Part shown: in pieces, positions 1 through 7,108 of the stretch | Position numbering within the stretch: position 1 is the stretch's first letter | Layout: each line of letters opens with the position of its first letter | From: Promethearchaeota archaeon | GTDB lineage: Archaea > Asgardarchaeota > Lokiarchaeia > Sigyniarchaeales > SOKP01 | DNA length: 9,055 nt | Reading direction: 5' to 3' | NCBI GenBank assembly: GCA_030615235.1 | Contig: JAUWZR010000099.1 | Span: forward strand, 1 to 9,055 | Made by a program: the position numbers and the translations under genes | Notes under the pieces: model-generated | What the model was told of the DNA's origin: nothing | Database searches by the model: none | What the model saw: the letters and a program-made list of their open reading frames with translations, nothing else

Positions 1-423
1 GAATCTGTTTTACAAGATATCGATATTTGGTTTTGTAGTACGTGTTATACCTGTTATGAGCGATGTCCCCGAGATATTCCAGTAACTGATATGATTATTA
101 AGTTGAGAAATATCGCTGTTGAAGAAGGCTATATTTTAGACGCTCATTTCGGATTAGCTAATAAAGTATTTTACGAAACTGGACACGGTGTCCCAGCTAA
201 TGGAGAAGGAAATAAGAAATGGCGAGATTTGCGAGAGTCGTATGGATTACCGCCATTACCTCCAACCGTCCATATGCATCCAGAAGCAGTTAAAGAATGT
301 CAAGAATTAATGAAGTCTGTTGGTTTTCGAGATTTATTAGATAAAATCGAAAAACAAAAAGAAAAGGAAAAAGCAGAAGCGGAAAAAGAAGAAAATAATA
401 AAGGGGAAAAAGAGAAAAAATGA
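1..423 (+). CDS. hdrC: Heterodisulfide reductase subunit C (HdrC), 5'-partial
   Basis: HdrC is the small ferredoxin-like subunit that carries electrons between HdrA and the catalytic HdrB in the cytoplasmic heterodisulfide reductase complex. The frame is open from base 1, upstream of the first ATG at 91, and encodes a CxxCxxCxxxCP motif (visible Cys 12, 15, 18 and 22, bases 34-66). This is followed by a stretch resembling the HdrC segment after its second cluster (DMIIKLRNIA). The gene therefore starts outside the window, and the ATG at 91 would cut off the cluster. HdrC normally binds two [4Fe-4S] clusters; the first must lie upstream. The 140 visible residues end in a highly charged Lys/Glu tail of about 25 residues with almost no hydrophobic residues, probably disordered or helical. 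hdrB follows after 14 nt. The family call is strong; only the N-terminus is unknown. Confidence 0.9.
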   Translation, partial: ESVLQDIDIWFCSTCYTCYERCPRDIPVTDMIIKLRNIAVEEGYILDAHFGLANKVFYETGHGVPANGEGNKKWRDLRESYGLPPLPPTVHMHPEAVKECQELMKSVGFRDLLDKIEKQKEKEKAEAEKEENNKGEKEKK

Positions 424-437
424 AGTGATATTTAATC

Positions 438-1388
438 ATGAGCGAAATAAATAAATGGAAATACGGTTTCTTTCTTGGCTGCGTAACACCTAATCGTTAC
501 CCTATGATTGAGGCTTCCATTCGTGCAGTATTTGATCATTTGGGTGCAGAAATTCTAGAATTAGAAGGTGCTTCTTGTTGTCCTGCTCCAGGGGTTTTTC
601 GAGCGTTTCATATTCCTACTTGGTTAGTAATTGCTGCTCGAAATATTACAATAGCAGAAGAATTGGGAGTAGATATTATAACTGGATGTAATGGGTGTTA
701 TGGTACGCTTCGAGACGCTTGGATTGAAATAGAACACGAACACGAATTAAAGAAAATGGTTAACGAACATCTCGCTAAAGTTGGAAGAGAATTCAAAGGT
801 TCAATTGAACCTAAGCATATCGTTCAAGTATTGTATCAAGATATGGGTTTAGATTACTTGCGAGGTTTTGTAAAACATAAATTTAAGGATTTAAAAGTTG
901 CAGTGCACTATGGATGCCACATTGTAAAACCAAGCGATAAAAGACCTTGGGATGGAGAATCCGAAGACCCTAGATTTCTTGATGAAATAGTAGAATTAAC
1001 AGGAGCAAAAAGCATCGATTATAAAGATAAATTTATGTGTTGCGGAGCAGGTGGCGCAGTAAGGACGGCTGTAAAAGAAATTTCTGCGGACTTTTCTCGG
1101 GAAAAATTGGAGAACATGAGGGATGCTGGCGCCGATATCATTATCGATTGTTGTCCTTTTTGCCATTTACAATTAGATTTAGGCCAAATGGAGGCTAATA
1201 ACATTTATAAAGATATGATTGGAGAACCATATAAAATCCCTGTAGTATACATTACTCAGCTTTTAGGGTTATCTTTTGGAATTGATCCTAATCTTTTGGG
1301 GTTAATAAAAAATCACGACTTAAAAGGAGTTACTCCATTTATTCCAATAAATTCGTTTTTAGAAAAAGTAAAAAACCAGTTAACTTAG
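438..1388 (+). CDS. hdrB: Heterodisulfide reductase subunit B (HdrB)
   Basis: HdrB is the catalytic subunit that reduces a disulfide (CoM-S-S-CoB in methanogens) at two non-cubane [4Fe-4S] clusters held by two CCG domains. Both cysteine sets are complete. Domain 1 has C15, C47-C48 and C84-x2-C87; domain 2 has C160, C201-C202 and C239-x2-C242. The spacings are about 31/35 and 40/36 residues, which fits the CCG pattern, and the 316-residue length is near the usual size of about 300. No membrane segment is visible, so it should be cytoplasmic. A GTGAT at 425-429 lies 8 nt before the ATG and fits an archaeal Shine-Dalgarno. The gene lies between hdrC (14 nt) and hdrA (13 nt). Because both clusters look intact, disulfide reductase chemistry is plausible, but the physiological disulfide cannot be read from this window. 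Confidence 0.95.
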   Translation: MSEINKWKYGFFLGCVTPNRYPMIEASIRAVFDHLGAEILELEGASCCPAPGVFRAFHIPTWLVIAARNITIAEELGVDIITGCNGCYGTLRDAWIEIEHEHELKKMVNEHLAKVGREFKGSIEPKHIVQVLYQDMGLDYLRGFVKHKFKDLKVAVHYGCHIVKPSDKRPWDGESEDPRFLDEIVELTGAKSIDYKDKFMCCGAGGAVRTAVKEISADFSREKLENMRDAGADIIIDCCPFCHLQLDLGQMEANNIYKDMIGEPYKIPVVYITQLLGLSFGIDPNLLGLIKNHDLKGVTPFIPINSFLEKVKNQLT

Positions 1389-1392
1389 GAGG
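1387..1392 (+). promoter_or_regulatory. Shine-Dalgarno AGGAGG selecting the TTG start of hdrA
   Basis: A perfect AGGAGG begins right after the hdrB stop and ends 9 nt before the TTG at 1402. The alternative in-frame ATG at 1432 has only A/T-rich sequence in front of it. This supports initiation at TTG, which adds ten residues to the HdrA N-terminus. Confidence 0.75.
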
Positions 1393-1401
1393 ATCGAAAA
1401 A

Positions 1402-3402
1402 TTGACAGAAACAGATATAAAAATTAGTATCATGGCAAATGAAAAACCAAGAATAGGAGTTTATGTTTGTCACTGCGGCGTGAATATTGGTGGAGTAGTT
1501 TCAGTTCCCGATTTAGTTGAGTATGCCAAGACGCTACCGGATGTTACGGTGGGTCGCGAATACAAATTCTTTTGTTCTGATGTCGGACAAAAAATGATTA
1601 AAGAAGATATCGAAGCGGGATTAATTAACCGTGTTGTAGTTGCAGCTTGTTCTCCGAGAATGCACGAACCTACATTTCGAATAACGTGTAAAGAAGCAGG
1701 ATTAAACCAGTTTTTGTTTGAAATGGCAAATATAAGAGAACATTCTACGTGGGTTCACATGAAAGATACTGAAGGTGCCTATGAAGTAGCAAAAGATCAT
1801 ATAAGGTTAGCAATCGCGAAAGCAAGAGAACTGGCACCTTTAGCAGTACAAAAAGTAAATGTTGAACCAACTTGTTTAATTATCGGTGCTGGGATTACTG
1901 GAATGAATGCTGCCTTAGATCTTACCTCAGCAGGATATAAAGTTTATTTAGTTGAACGATCTGCTACGATAGGCGGTCACATGGCTCAACTTGATAAGAC
2001 TTTTCCAACTATGGATTGTTCTTCTTGTATTTTAACTCCAAAGATGTCTGAAATCTCGCGAGATAAAAATATTGAACTGTTAACTTATTCTGAAGTTGTT
2101 GAAGTAACTGGTTACATAGGAAATTTCGAAGTTACCATTAAAAAGAAACCTCATTACATAGATCAAGTAAAATGTAACGGGTGTGGAATTTGTGTTGATC
2201 CTTGTCCTATTTCAGTTGGTAACGAGTTTGAGTTAGGATTGGCTACAAGAAAAGCTATTTATATCCCATTCCCTCAAGCAGTTCCTAGTCAGTATACTAT
2301 CGATATGGATAGTTGCGTCGAATGCGGAATTTGCGCTAGAGAAGATGTCTGTGAACCAGGAGCTATAAATTACGATGACAAACCTGAATTTATTACGGTT
2401 AAAATAGGCACTATAATAGTAGCAACGGGATACGACGAATACGATCCTTCAGGACTAAAGCAATATGGCTATGGGAAATACCCTAATGTCATTACAGGAC
2501 TTCAAATGGAACGATTACTTAGTTCGTTTGGTCCAGTCGTGGGAAAACCTGTAAAACCATCAGATCTTAAGGATCCACATAGCATTGCGTTTTTACAATG
2601 CGTGGGAAGTAGAAATTTCAGAGAAGGAGGAAATAAGTATTGCTCTCGAGTGTGCTGTATGTATGCTACTAAGCAGGCAAGGCAGTACAAAGAAAAGCAC
2701 CCCGAAGCGGATATCTACATATTTTATATGGATATTCGGGCGTTTGGAAAAGGATATGAAGAGTTTTACGAATCCGCAGCAAGGGATTATGGTATTAATT
2801 ATGTGAGGGGAAGAATTGCTGAAATCAGAGAGAATCCTTTAAATCACAATATCATAATTCGAGCTGAAGATACACTACTCCAGCAACCAATTGAAGTAGA
2901 AGTTGAATTATTTGTCCTTTCGACTGGTATCGAGCCTAAAGCGGACTCAGATTCTATTACTACCCTTTTGAGAATTCAAAAGTCAGCTGATGGATTCTTT
3001 TTAGAAGCGCACCCTAAATTAAGACCTGTAGATACTCTCACCGAAGGTATTTTCATAGCAGGAGTTTCTCAGGGACCTAAAGACATACCAGATTCTGTTG
3101 CTCAGGCGAAAGGAGCTGCTTCTAGCGCAATTGGGTTAATGGCGAAAGGAGAAGTAGAAATAGAGCCATTTTTCGCTGTAGTTCATTCTGATCGATGTTC
3201 TGGTTGTGGAATGTGTATTCAAAATTGCGCTTATGGTGCGATTGAATTTGTTGATGATAGAAGTTTTGGAACGATAGCTTCAATCAATATAGCGCTCTGT
3301 AAAGGATGTGGTGCTTGCTCTGGTAATTGTAGAAGCTCCGCCATTGATATAATAGGATTTTCTTCTGAACAATTACATTCAATGATAACTAAGAGGGTTT
3401 AA
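1402..3402 (+). CDS. hdrA: Heterodisulfide reductase subunit A (HdrA), FAD and multi-[4Fe-4S] bifurcating subunit
   Basis: HdrA carries the FAD at which electron pairs are split between ferredoxin and the HdrBC branch. The 666-residue length is normal for the family. In order, the sequence shows: an N-terminal domain with CHCG at 23-26 and further Cys at 58, 83 and 96; a Rossmann FAD motif GAGITG at 162-167 with the acidic end (VER) at 184-186; C206/C209 in an MDCSSC segment; ferredoxin motifs at C258/261/264/268 and C305/308/311/317; C400, C414, C418 and C419, matching the unusual HdrA cluster near the flavin described in methanogen HdrA; and a C-terminal two-cluster ferredoxin (C599/602/605/609 and C633/636/639/643), the likely ferredoxin-side outlet. 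The start is TTG, chosen for its AGGAGG. mvhD begins 2 nt after the stop. All expected ligands are Cys and no in-frame TGA occurs, so this is not a selenoprotein version. Confidence 0.96.
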   Translation: MTETDIKISIMANEKPRIGVYVCHCGVNIGGVVSVPDLVEYAKTLPDVTVGREYKFFCSDVGQKMIKEDIEAGLINRVVVAACSPRMHEPTFRITCKEAGLNQFLFEMANIREHSTWVHMKDTEGAYEVAKDHIRLAIAKARELAPLAVQKVNVEPTCLIIGAGITGMNAALDLTSAGYKVYLVERSATIGGHMAQLDKTFPTMDCSSCILTPKMSEISRDKNIELLTYSEVVEVTGYIGNFEVTIKKKPHYIDQVKCNGCGICVDPCPISVGNEFELGLATRKAIYIPFPQAVPSQYTIDMDSCVECGICAREDVCEPGAINYDDKPEFITVKIGTIIVATGYDEYDPSGLKQYGYGKYPNVITGLQMERLLSSFGPVVGKPVKPSDLKDPHSIAFLQCVGSRNFREGGNKYCSRVCCMYATKQARQYKEKHPEADIYIFYMDIRAFGKGYEEFYESAARDYGINYVRGRIAEIRENPLNHNIIIRAEDTLLQQPIEVEVELFVLSTGIEPKADSDSITTLLRIQKSADGFFLEAHPKLRPVDTLTEGIFIAGVSQGPKDIPDSVAQAKGAASSAIGLMAKGEVEIEPFFAVVHSDRCSGCGMCIQNCAYGAIEFVDDRSFGTIASINIALCKGCGACSGNCRSSAIDIIGFSSEQLHSMITKRV

Positions 3403-3404
3403 TT

Positions 3405-3860
3405 ATGACAGAACCAATTGTAGAAACAAAACAGTCTGAGAATAAAGAGTGGGAACCAAAAATTATCGCTTTTCTATGTAATTGGTGCTCTTACGCTGGA
3501 GCAGATTTAGCAGGCGTGAGTAGGATTCAATACCCATCAAACATTAGGATTGTGAGAGTTCCGTGCTCTGGAAGGATTAATGCTTATTTTATTATAAAAA
3601 GTTTAACTGATGGTTGGGACGGGGTTATCGTTTCTGGATGTCATCCAGGTGATTGCCACTATATTAGCGGAAACTTGGTTGCGCGAAGGAGATTTGCGAT
3701 ATTAAAAGAGCTTTTAGAATTTTTTGGTATTGAAGCCGGGAGAATTAACTTTATGTGGGCCTCTGCCGCAGAAGGCGAGCGTTTTGCGGTTCTTGTTAGA
3801 AAGGCAACCGAAATCGTAAAAAAATTAGGTCCAAACACAAAATTTGACAAGAAATGGTGA
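3405..3860 (+). CDS. mvhD: MvhD/FlxD-type [2Fe-2S] adaptor subunit
   Basis: MvhD is the small iron-sulfur protein that docks an electron-donating module onto HdrA: MvhAG hydrogenase in methanogens, FlxABC in the bacterial FlxABCD-HdrABC complexes. The 151-residue protein has the family's cysteine set, C25-x2-C28 in CNWCSYAGAD, C54 in VPCSGR, and C79/C84 in GCHPGDCHY, which binds one [2Fe-2S] cluster. A polar segment of about 15 residues precedes the domain. No hydrogenase subunit lies next to it here, and the following genes encode NAD(P)H- and iron-sulfur-type subunits, so the FlxD role is the better fit. The ATG lies 2 nt after the hdrA stop, and the 3' end overlaps the next gene by 7 nt. 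The family is clear; the partner is inferred from gene order. Confidence 0.93.
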   Translation: MTEPIVETKQSENKEWEPKIIAFLCNWCSYAGADLAGVSRIQYPSNIRIVRVPCSGRINAYFIIKSLTDGWDGVIVSGCHPGDCHYISGNLVARRRFAILKELLEFFGIEAGRINFMWASAAEGERFAVLVRKATEIVKKLGPNTKFDKKW

Positions 3861-4885
3861 AGTTTATGGGACTTGAGACAGAAAATAAAGAAATAGAAAA
3901 CAACTTAAGAGAGATCGCTAGAGAATTACTTAAAGAGAAAAAGGTAGATGTGATTATTGGCTACAAGAAAGGTACTTTGCCTTTGCTCTCCCAACCGATT
4001 ATAATCGACAGCGAAGAGGATATCGATAAGTTGATTTGGAACAATTTATGCTACGTAAATTTAGCCAAATATTTAGTACCCCGGGTCCCCAGATTTGTAG
4101 ATCCCGAAAAAGGCAACTTAACAGTAGGAGTTGTTTCTAAAGGCTGTGTAGGAAGAGCTTTAATTCACTTAGCGTCAGAAAATAAGATTAATTTAGACGA
4201 GATAAAGATTATTGGAATCCCTTGTAACGGAGTTGTTAACAGGCAACGGATTGAGATGGAGATTGGAGAGAAAGAAATTCTTGAAGTCTCCGTATTGGGT
4301 AATAATATAATTGTGAAAGGAAAGAACTTTGAAAAGGAGTTTCCATTCGATGAGTACATGAATGATTTATGCAAAGTATGTAAAATCCGAAAACCACCTC
4401 TTGTTTCTAAAGTGCCTGACTTATGCGTTGGCGAATGCGAAGAATATTCAAATATTGTAGACGAATTTACCGATATTGAAGAGTTCGATTCGAAAACGCC
4501 CAAAGAAAAATGGCAACACATTTCAGAAGCGTTAAGCGTGTGTACCAGGTGCTACGCTTGTCGAGAAGCCTGTCCCATGTGCTATTGTAATCTTTGTTTT
4601 GTTGATCAAAACAAACCGGTTTGGTTCGGGAAGACAACCGATTTACCGGATATAATCGTCTATCACTTGATTCGGGCAATGCACATGGCGGGAAGATGCG
4701 TTGCGTGCGGTGCGTGCTCATTAGTGTGCCCTATGGGCATTGATTTAAATATAATAAATAGAAAGTTAGAAAAAATCGTAAAGGAACGATTTGATTTCAC
4801 TTCAGGCCTCGATCCAGACGCGCTACCACCCATGGTAAATTTCAAGATGGAAGATGCCCAAGAATTTATGCTAGAAGAGGATTAA
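3854..4885 (+). CDS. FrhB/FdhB-like iron-sulfur protein with C-terminal 2x[4Fe-4S] (FlxC-like position)
   Basis: This is probably an electron-transfer subunit between the NAD(P)H module and MvhD. Residues ~30-200 recall the coenzyme F420 hydrogenase/dehydrogenase beta-subunit domain: a KKVDVIIGYKKG segment, GCVGRAL (C98), GIPCNG (C124), and a Cys-rich C173-x2-C176 ... C191-x3-C195 segment. The C-terminal part holds a [4Fe-4S] motif C230/233/236/240-P with extra Cys at 243, 245 and 248, and a second at C282/285/288/292-P. No transmembrane segment is visible. The frame opens at ATG 3854, inside the mvhD end, but GGTGA supports the ATG at 3866, giving 339 residues. The FrhB-like domain could bind a flavin or be only a scaffold; F420 use is not demonstrated. 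The FlxC name rests on operon position. Alternatives are an FdhB-type formate dehydrogenase subunit or a stand-alone ferredoxin oxidoreductase. Confidence 0.75.
   Translation: MVKFMGLETENKEIENNLREIARELLKEKKVDVIIGYKKGTLPLLSQPIIIDSEEDIDKLIWNNLCYVNLAKYLVPRVPRFVDPEKGNLTVGVVSKGCVGRALIHLASENKINLDEIKIIGIPCNGVVNRQRIEMEIGEKEILEVSVLGNNIIVKGKNFEKEFPFDEYMNDLCKVCKIRKPPLVSKVPDLCVGECEEYSNIVDEFTDIEEFDSKTPKEKWQHISEALSVCTRCYACREACPMCYCNLCFVDQNKPVWFGKTTDLPDIIVYHLIRAMHMAGRCVACGACSLVCPMGIDLNIINRKLEKIVKERFDFTSGLDPDALPPMVNFKMEDAQEFMLEED
3856..3860 (+). promoter_or_regulatory. GGTGA Shine-Dalgarno overlapping the mvhD stop
   Basis: GGTGA, complementary to the archaeal anti-Shine-Dalgarno, contains the TGA stop of mvhD. 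It lies 5 nt before an in-frame ATG at 3866 of the next gene. It favours 3866 over the ATG at 3854 as the start and suggests translational coupling. Confidence 0.45.
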
Positions 4886-4901
4886 GAGAAGTGGTTAAAA
4901 T

Positions 4902-5960
4902 ATGGCAGAAAAAATATTGAAAAAAGACGACATTGGTAGACTATATAGCGAGCTTGAAAAAGAATACAAATTTTACGCTCCTACTAAAGTAAAAGGTAAC
5001 ATTGCTTTCAAGAAGATTTCTAATGCAGAAGAAATCGAGTTAGAATACTTGAATTCAAAGGTTCCTCCGAAAGATGTGCTATTTCCTCAAAAAGAAACTA
5101 TTTTTGAGTACAGATACGAAGGAAAAGATGTAATTATCGAAGAAAGGAAAGACTTGGAAGATAAACTCTTAATTTTTGGAGTCAGACTTTGCGACGCGTA
5201 TAGTTTTAAGCTATTGGAGGATTTTTTTGCTTCTGGCGACTTTCAAGACGATATTTTTCTAAAAAAACGAGAAAACGCGACAATTATCGGTATTGGTTGT
5301 AATAGTCCAAGGCAATCGTGCTTCTGTACGTCTGTAGGTGGTCATCCCTTTCAAAAAGAGAGTACAGATGTATTTCTGTCAGATTTAGGGGATACTTATT
5401 TAGTTGAGGCCATAAGCGAAAAAGGAGAGAGCCTCTTGAAGAAGTTATCTTGGCTTACTGACGCTAAAAAAGCAGATTTAACAAAATCTAAAGAGTTAGC
5501 AAAGCAAGCAGAAGAAGCACTTACTACTAAATTTGATTTTGATTTAGTAACAAAAGTATTAGACGAAAACTTCGAACATCCTGTATGGCAAGAAATTAGC
5601 GAAAGCTGTATCGGATGCAGTTCGTGCACTTTCCTATGCCCTACTTGTACTTGTTTTGATGTTATCGACGAAAACGACGAATATAATAACCGGGGTAGAC
5701 GAATTAGGATATGGGACACTTGTCAGTCGTGTCTTTATACGCTTGAAACCAGCGGCCACAACCCTCGCCCAGCTAAAATACAAAGGTGTAGAAATCGAAT
5801 AATGCACAAGTTTAGCTATTATCCCTCGAACTACGATTGTTTAGGGTGTGTGGGGTGCGGGAGATGCATTACCGCCTGTCCTGTTAATAACGAACTCAGA
5901 CTAATAATTGATAAAATACTGGAAATTGAAGAAAAAAGTGGTGAGAAAGTAAGTGCCTAA
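4902..5960 (+). CDS. Sulfhydrogenase-beta / AsrA-like [4Fe-4S] subunit (FlxB-like)
   Basis: This iron-sulfur protein belongs to the family of the HydB/ShyB beta subunit of archaeal sulfhydrogenases and of AsrA of anaerobic sulfite reductase. It relays electrons from the partner NAD(P)H flavoprotein encoded next. Family landmarks are FGVRLCDAYSF (C97); GCNSPRQSCFC (C133, C140, C142); a first [4Fe-4S] motif C236/239/242/246-P with C249/C251; a WDTCQSC...SGHNPRP region; and a second motif C316/319/322/326-P near the C-terminus. The 352-residue length is normal for the family. It has no signal peptide or membrane segment. It starts 16 nt after the previous gene and its end overlaps the next gene by 8 nt, as expected for an obligate beta/gamma pair. 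The Ni-Fe alpha and delta subunits of a sulfhydrogenase are absent here, so the pair more likely serves HdrA/MvhD. Confidence 0.87.
   Translation: MAEKILKKDDIGRLYSELEKEYKFYAPTKVKGNIAFKKISNAEEIELEYLNSKVPPKDVLFPQKETIFEYRYEGKDVIIEERKDLEDKLLIFGVRLCDAYSFKLLEDFFASGDFQDDIFLKKRENATIIGIGCNSPRQSCFCTSVGGHPFQKESTDVFLSDLGDTYLVEAISEKGESLLKKLSWLTDAKKADLTKSKELAKQAEEALTTKFDFDLVTKVLDENFEHPVWQEISESCIGCSSCTFLCPTCTCFDVIDENDEYNNRGRRIRIWDTCQSCLYTLETSGHNPRPAKIQRCRNRIMHKFSYYPSNYDCLGCVGCGRCITACPVNNELRLIIDKILEIEEKSGEKVSA
5940..5944 (+). promoter_or_regulatory. GGTGA Shine-Dalgarno selecting a GTG start
   Basis: GGTGA inside the end of the preceding gene lies 8 nt before the GTG at 5953. The next in-frame ATG (5974) would remove the NPYIP segment, which related gamma subunits carry near their N-terminus. 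Both facts support the GTG. Confidence 0.65.
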
Positions 5961-6792
5961 TCCGTATATTCCAATGTTGACGAGAGTAAAATCTATAATT
6001 TCGGAAAATGAAGTACGAGATATAAAAACTATCGAGTTAGAATTTCAAAAGGAAGAAAAATACAAAGCTTTCGATTATATTCCTGGTCAATTTGCAGAAA
6101 TTAGTATTATAGGGAAAGGCGAGTGTCCTATTGGAATTGCCTCCTCCCCCACTGAAGAGGGAACAATTAAATTCACAATAAAAAAAATGGGAACCGTGAC
6201 TTCTGCTTTTCATAATAGAGATATCGGAGATACAATAGGCGTAAGAGGACCTTTAGGAAACGGTTGGCCGATGGAAGAGCTAAAAGAAAAGAATATCGTC
6301 GTAATTGGAGGTGGATTTGCGTTTTCCACACTAAGATCGCTTATCTTATATGTGTTAGATGATAAACACAGAAAAGATTATGGGAAAATTACTGTTATTT
6401 ACGGAAATCGAGATTCAGGCGAAGTCCTGTATCGAGATGTTCTGGAAGAATGGGAAAAACGGGATGATATTGAGGTTGTTTTAACAATAGATCGCGAAGA
6501 AGAGGGATGGACTCGAAAAGTAGGTTTTGTAGCTGCTATAGTCAAGGAAGTTGCTCCGTCTCCAGATAACGCAGTCGCAATTATTTGCGGACCACCTATT
6601 ATGATAAGAACTACCGTAGATGAGTTAGTTAAGATCGGTTGGAAAGACGAGCAGATCCTTAATTCTTTAGAAATGCGAATGAAATGCGGAATCGGGAAAT
6701 GCGGAAGATGTAATATTGGAAGCAACTTTGTTTGCATCGATGGTCCCGTTTTTTCACTAGCAGAACTCAAAAAAATGCCAAACGAATATTAG
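5953..6792 (+). CDS. FAD/NAD(P)H oxidoreductase, sulfhydrogenase-gamma / AsrB-like (FlxA-like)
   Basis: This ferredoxin-NADP reductase-type flavoprotein oxidises or reduces NAD(P)H and passes electrons to the beta-type iron-sulfur partner. Residues ~5-100 form the FAD-binding barrel, with GECPIGIASSPT around 56-67 in the place of the RxYS motif, as in DHODH electron-transfer subunits. Residues ~110-230 form the NAD(P)-binding domain, with GGGFAF from 119 and ICGPPIM near 215. The C-terminus carries a [2Fe-2S] site C245-x4-C250-x2-C253-x7-C261, typical of HydG/PyrK/AsrB. The 279 residues fit the family. The GTG start is supported by GGTGA and by the MPNPYIP N-terminus. It overlaps the previous gene by 8 nt and is the last gene of the operon. 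NADH versus NADPH preference cannot be settled by eye. Confidence 0.9.
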   Translation: MPNPYIPMLTRVKSIISENEVRDIKTIELEFQKEEKYKAFDYIPGQFAEISIIGKGECPIGIASSPTEEGTIKFTIKKMGTVTSAFHNRDIGDTIGVRGPLGNGWPMEELKEKNIVVIGGGFAFSTLRSLILYVLDDKHRKDYGKITVIYGNRDSGEVLYRDVLEEWEKRDDIEVVLTIDREEEGWTRKVGFVAAIVKEVAPSPDNAVAIICGPPIMIRTTVDELVKIGWKDEQILNSLEMRMKCGIGKCGRCNIGSNFVCIDGPVFSLAELKKMPNEY

Positions 6793-6810
6793 GTAAGATA
6801 AAATTACAAT

Positions 6811-6833
6811 TCTTTTATTTCTTCTTTTCTTTG
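6811..6833 (+). terminator. Pyrimidine-rich terminator-like tract after the Hdr operon
   Basis: About 18 nt after the last operon gene's stop, the + strand runs almost entirely in T and C, with several runs of T3-T4. Archaeal RNA polymerase often terminates at T-rich tracts without a hairpin. No convincing stem was seen in front of it. Confidence 0.4.
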
Positions 6834-6834
6834 A

Positions 6835-7092
6835 TATACTTCCTCAGAAAAATACGATGTTCAAGACGCAAAATATCCTTCTGCTTATCTTCTAGAAGAT
6901 GGGGCTCTTGAGTTACTTGTATCGCAAGAAGAAATGAATAATGTAGCAACCATTCCTGAAATGGAATATCTCGTATCTTCAAAGATAAAATATAATTTTG
7001 AATTCTATTTTCTTCTAATTTTAAAACGGTTTATCTATCCAAATTCTCTAATCCAACACCTTAAAAAAGAACGAAACAAATTTATGAATTGA
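6835..7092 (+). pseudogene. Possible gene remnant: 85 open codons without a start
   Basis: Within the 329-nt gap, one frame runs from the codon after the TGA at 6832-6834 to a TGA at 7090-7092 without a stop. That is unusual in DNA this AT-rich. The reading looks protein-like at first (YPSAYLLEDGALELLVSQEE), then hydrophobic and basic. No ATG, GTG or TTG occurs in the frame before 6934. From there only about 52 residues could be made, and no ribosome binding site precedes that ATG clearly. I do not recognise the product. It may be the decayed 3' end of a lost gene, a real small protein, or chance. Confidence 0.3.
7072..7088 (+). promoter_or_regulatory. Weak archaeal promoter candidate (BRE + TATA-like)
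   Basis: A purine/A-rich CGAAACAAA followed by TTTATGAA resembles a BRE plus TATA box 34-42 nt upstream of the nitroreductase start. That distance would allow a very short leader. The match is poor and the region is A/T-rich throughout. Confidence 0.25.
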
Positions 7093-7108
7093 AATCATTT
7101 TTTTAATT

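Noticed and set aside
1402..3402. Selenocysteine version of HdrA
   Set aside because: Some HdrA proteins replace a cluster Cys with Sec, but all expected ligands here are Cys codons and no in-frame TGA occurs before the final TAA.
4165..4521. Minus-strand open frame of 118 codons opposite the FrhB-like gene
   Set aside because: It lies wholly inside a well-supported plus-strand gene with conserved Cys motifs, and its translation is Ser-rich without any recognisable domain.
6399..6770. Minus-strand open frame of 123 codons opposite the NAD(P)H oxidoreductase
   Set aside because: It is antisense to the NAD-binding and [2Fe-2S] region, has no ribosome binding site, and reads as Ser/Thr/Ile-rich shadow sequence.
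4902..6792. Complete Ni-Fe sulfhydrogenase or anaerobic sulfite reductase
   Set aside because: Only beta- and gamma-type subunits are present. No Ni-Fe large or small subunit and no siroheme AsrC follows, and the genes belong to the Hdr operon.
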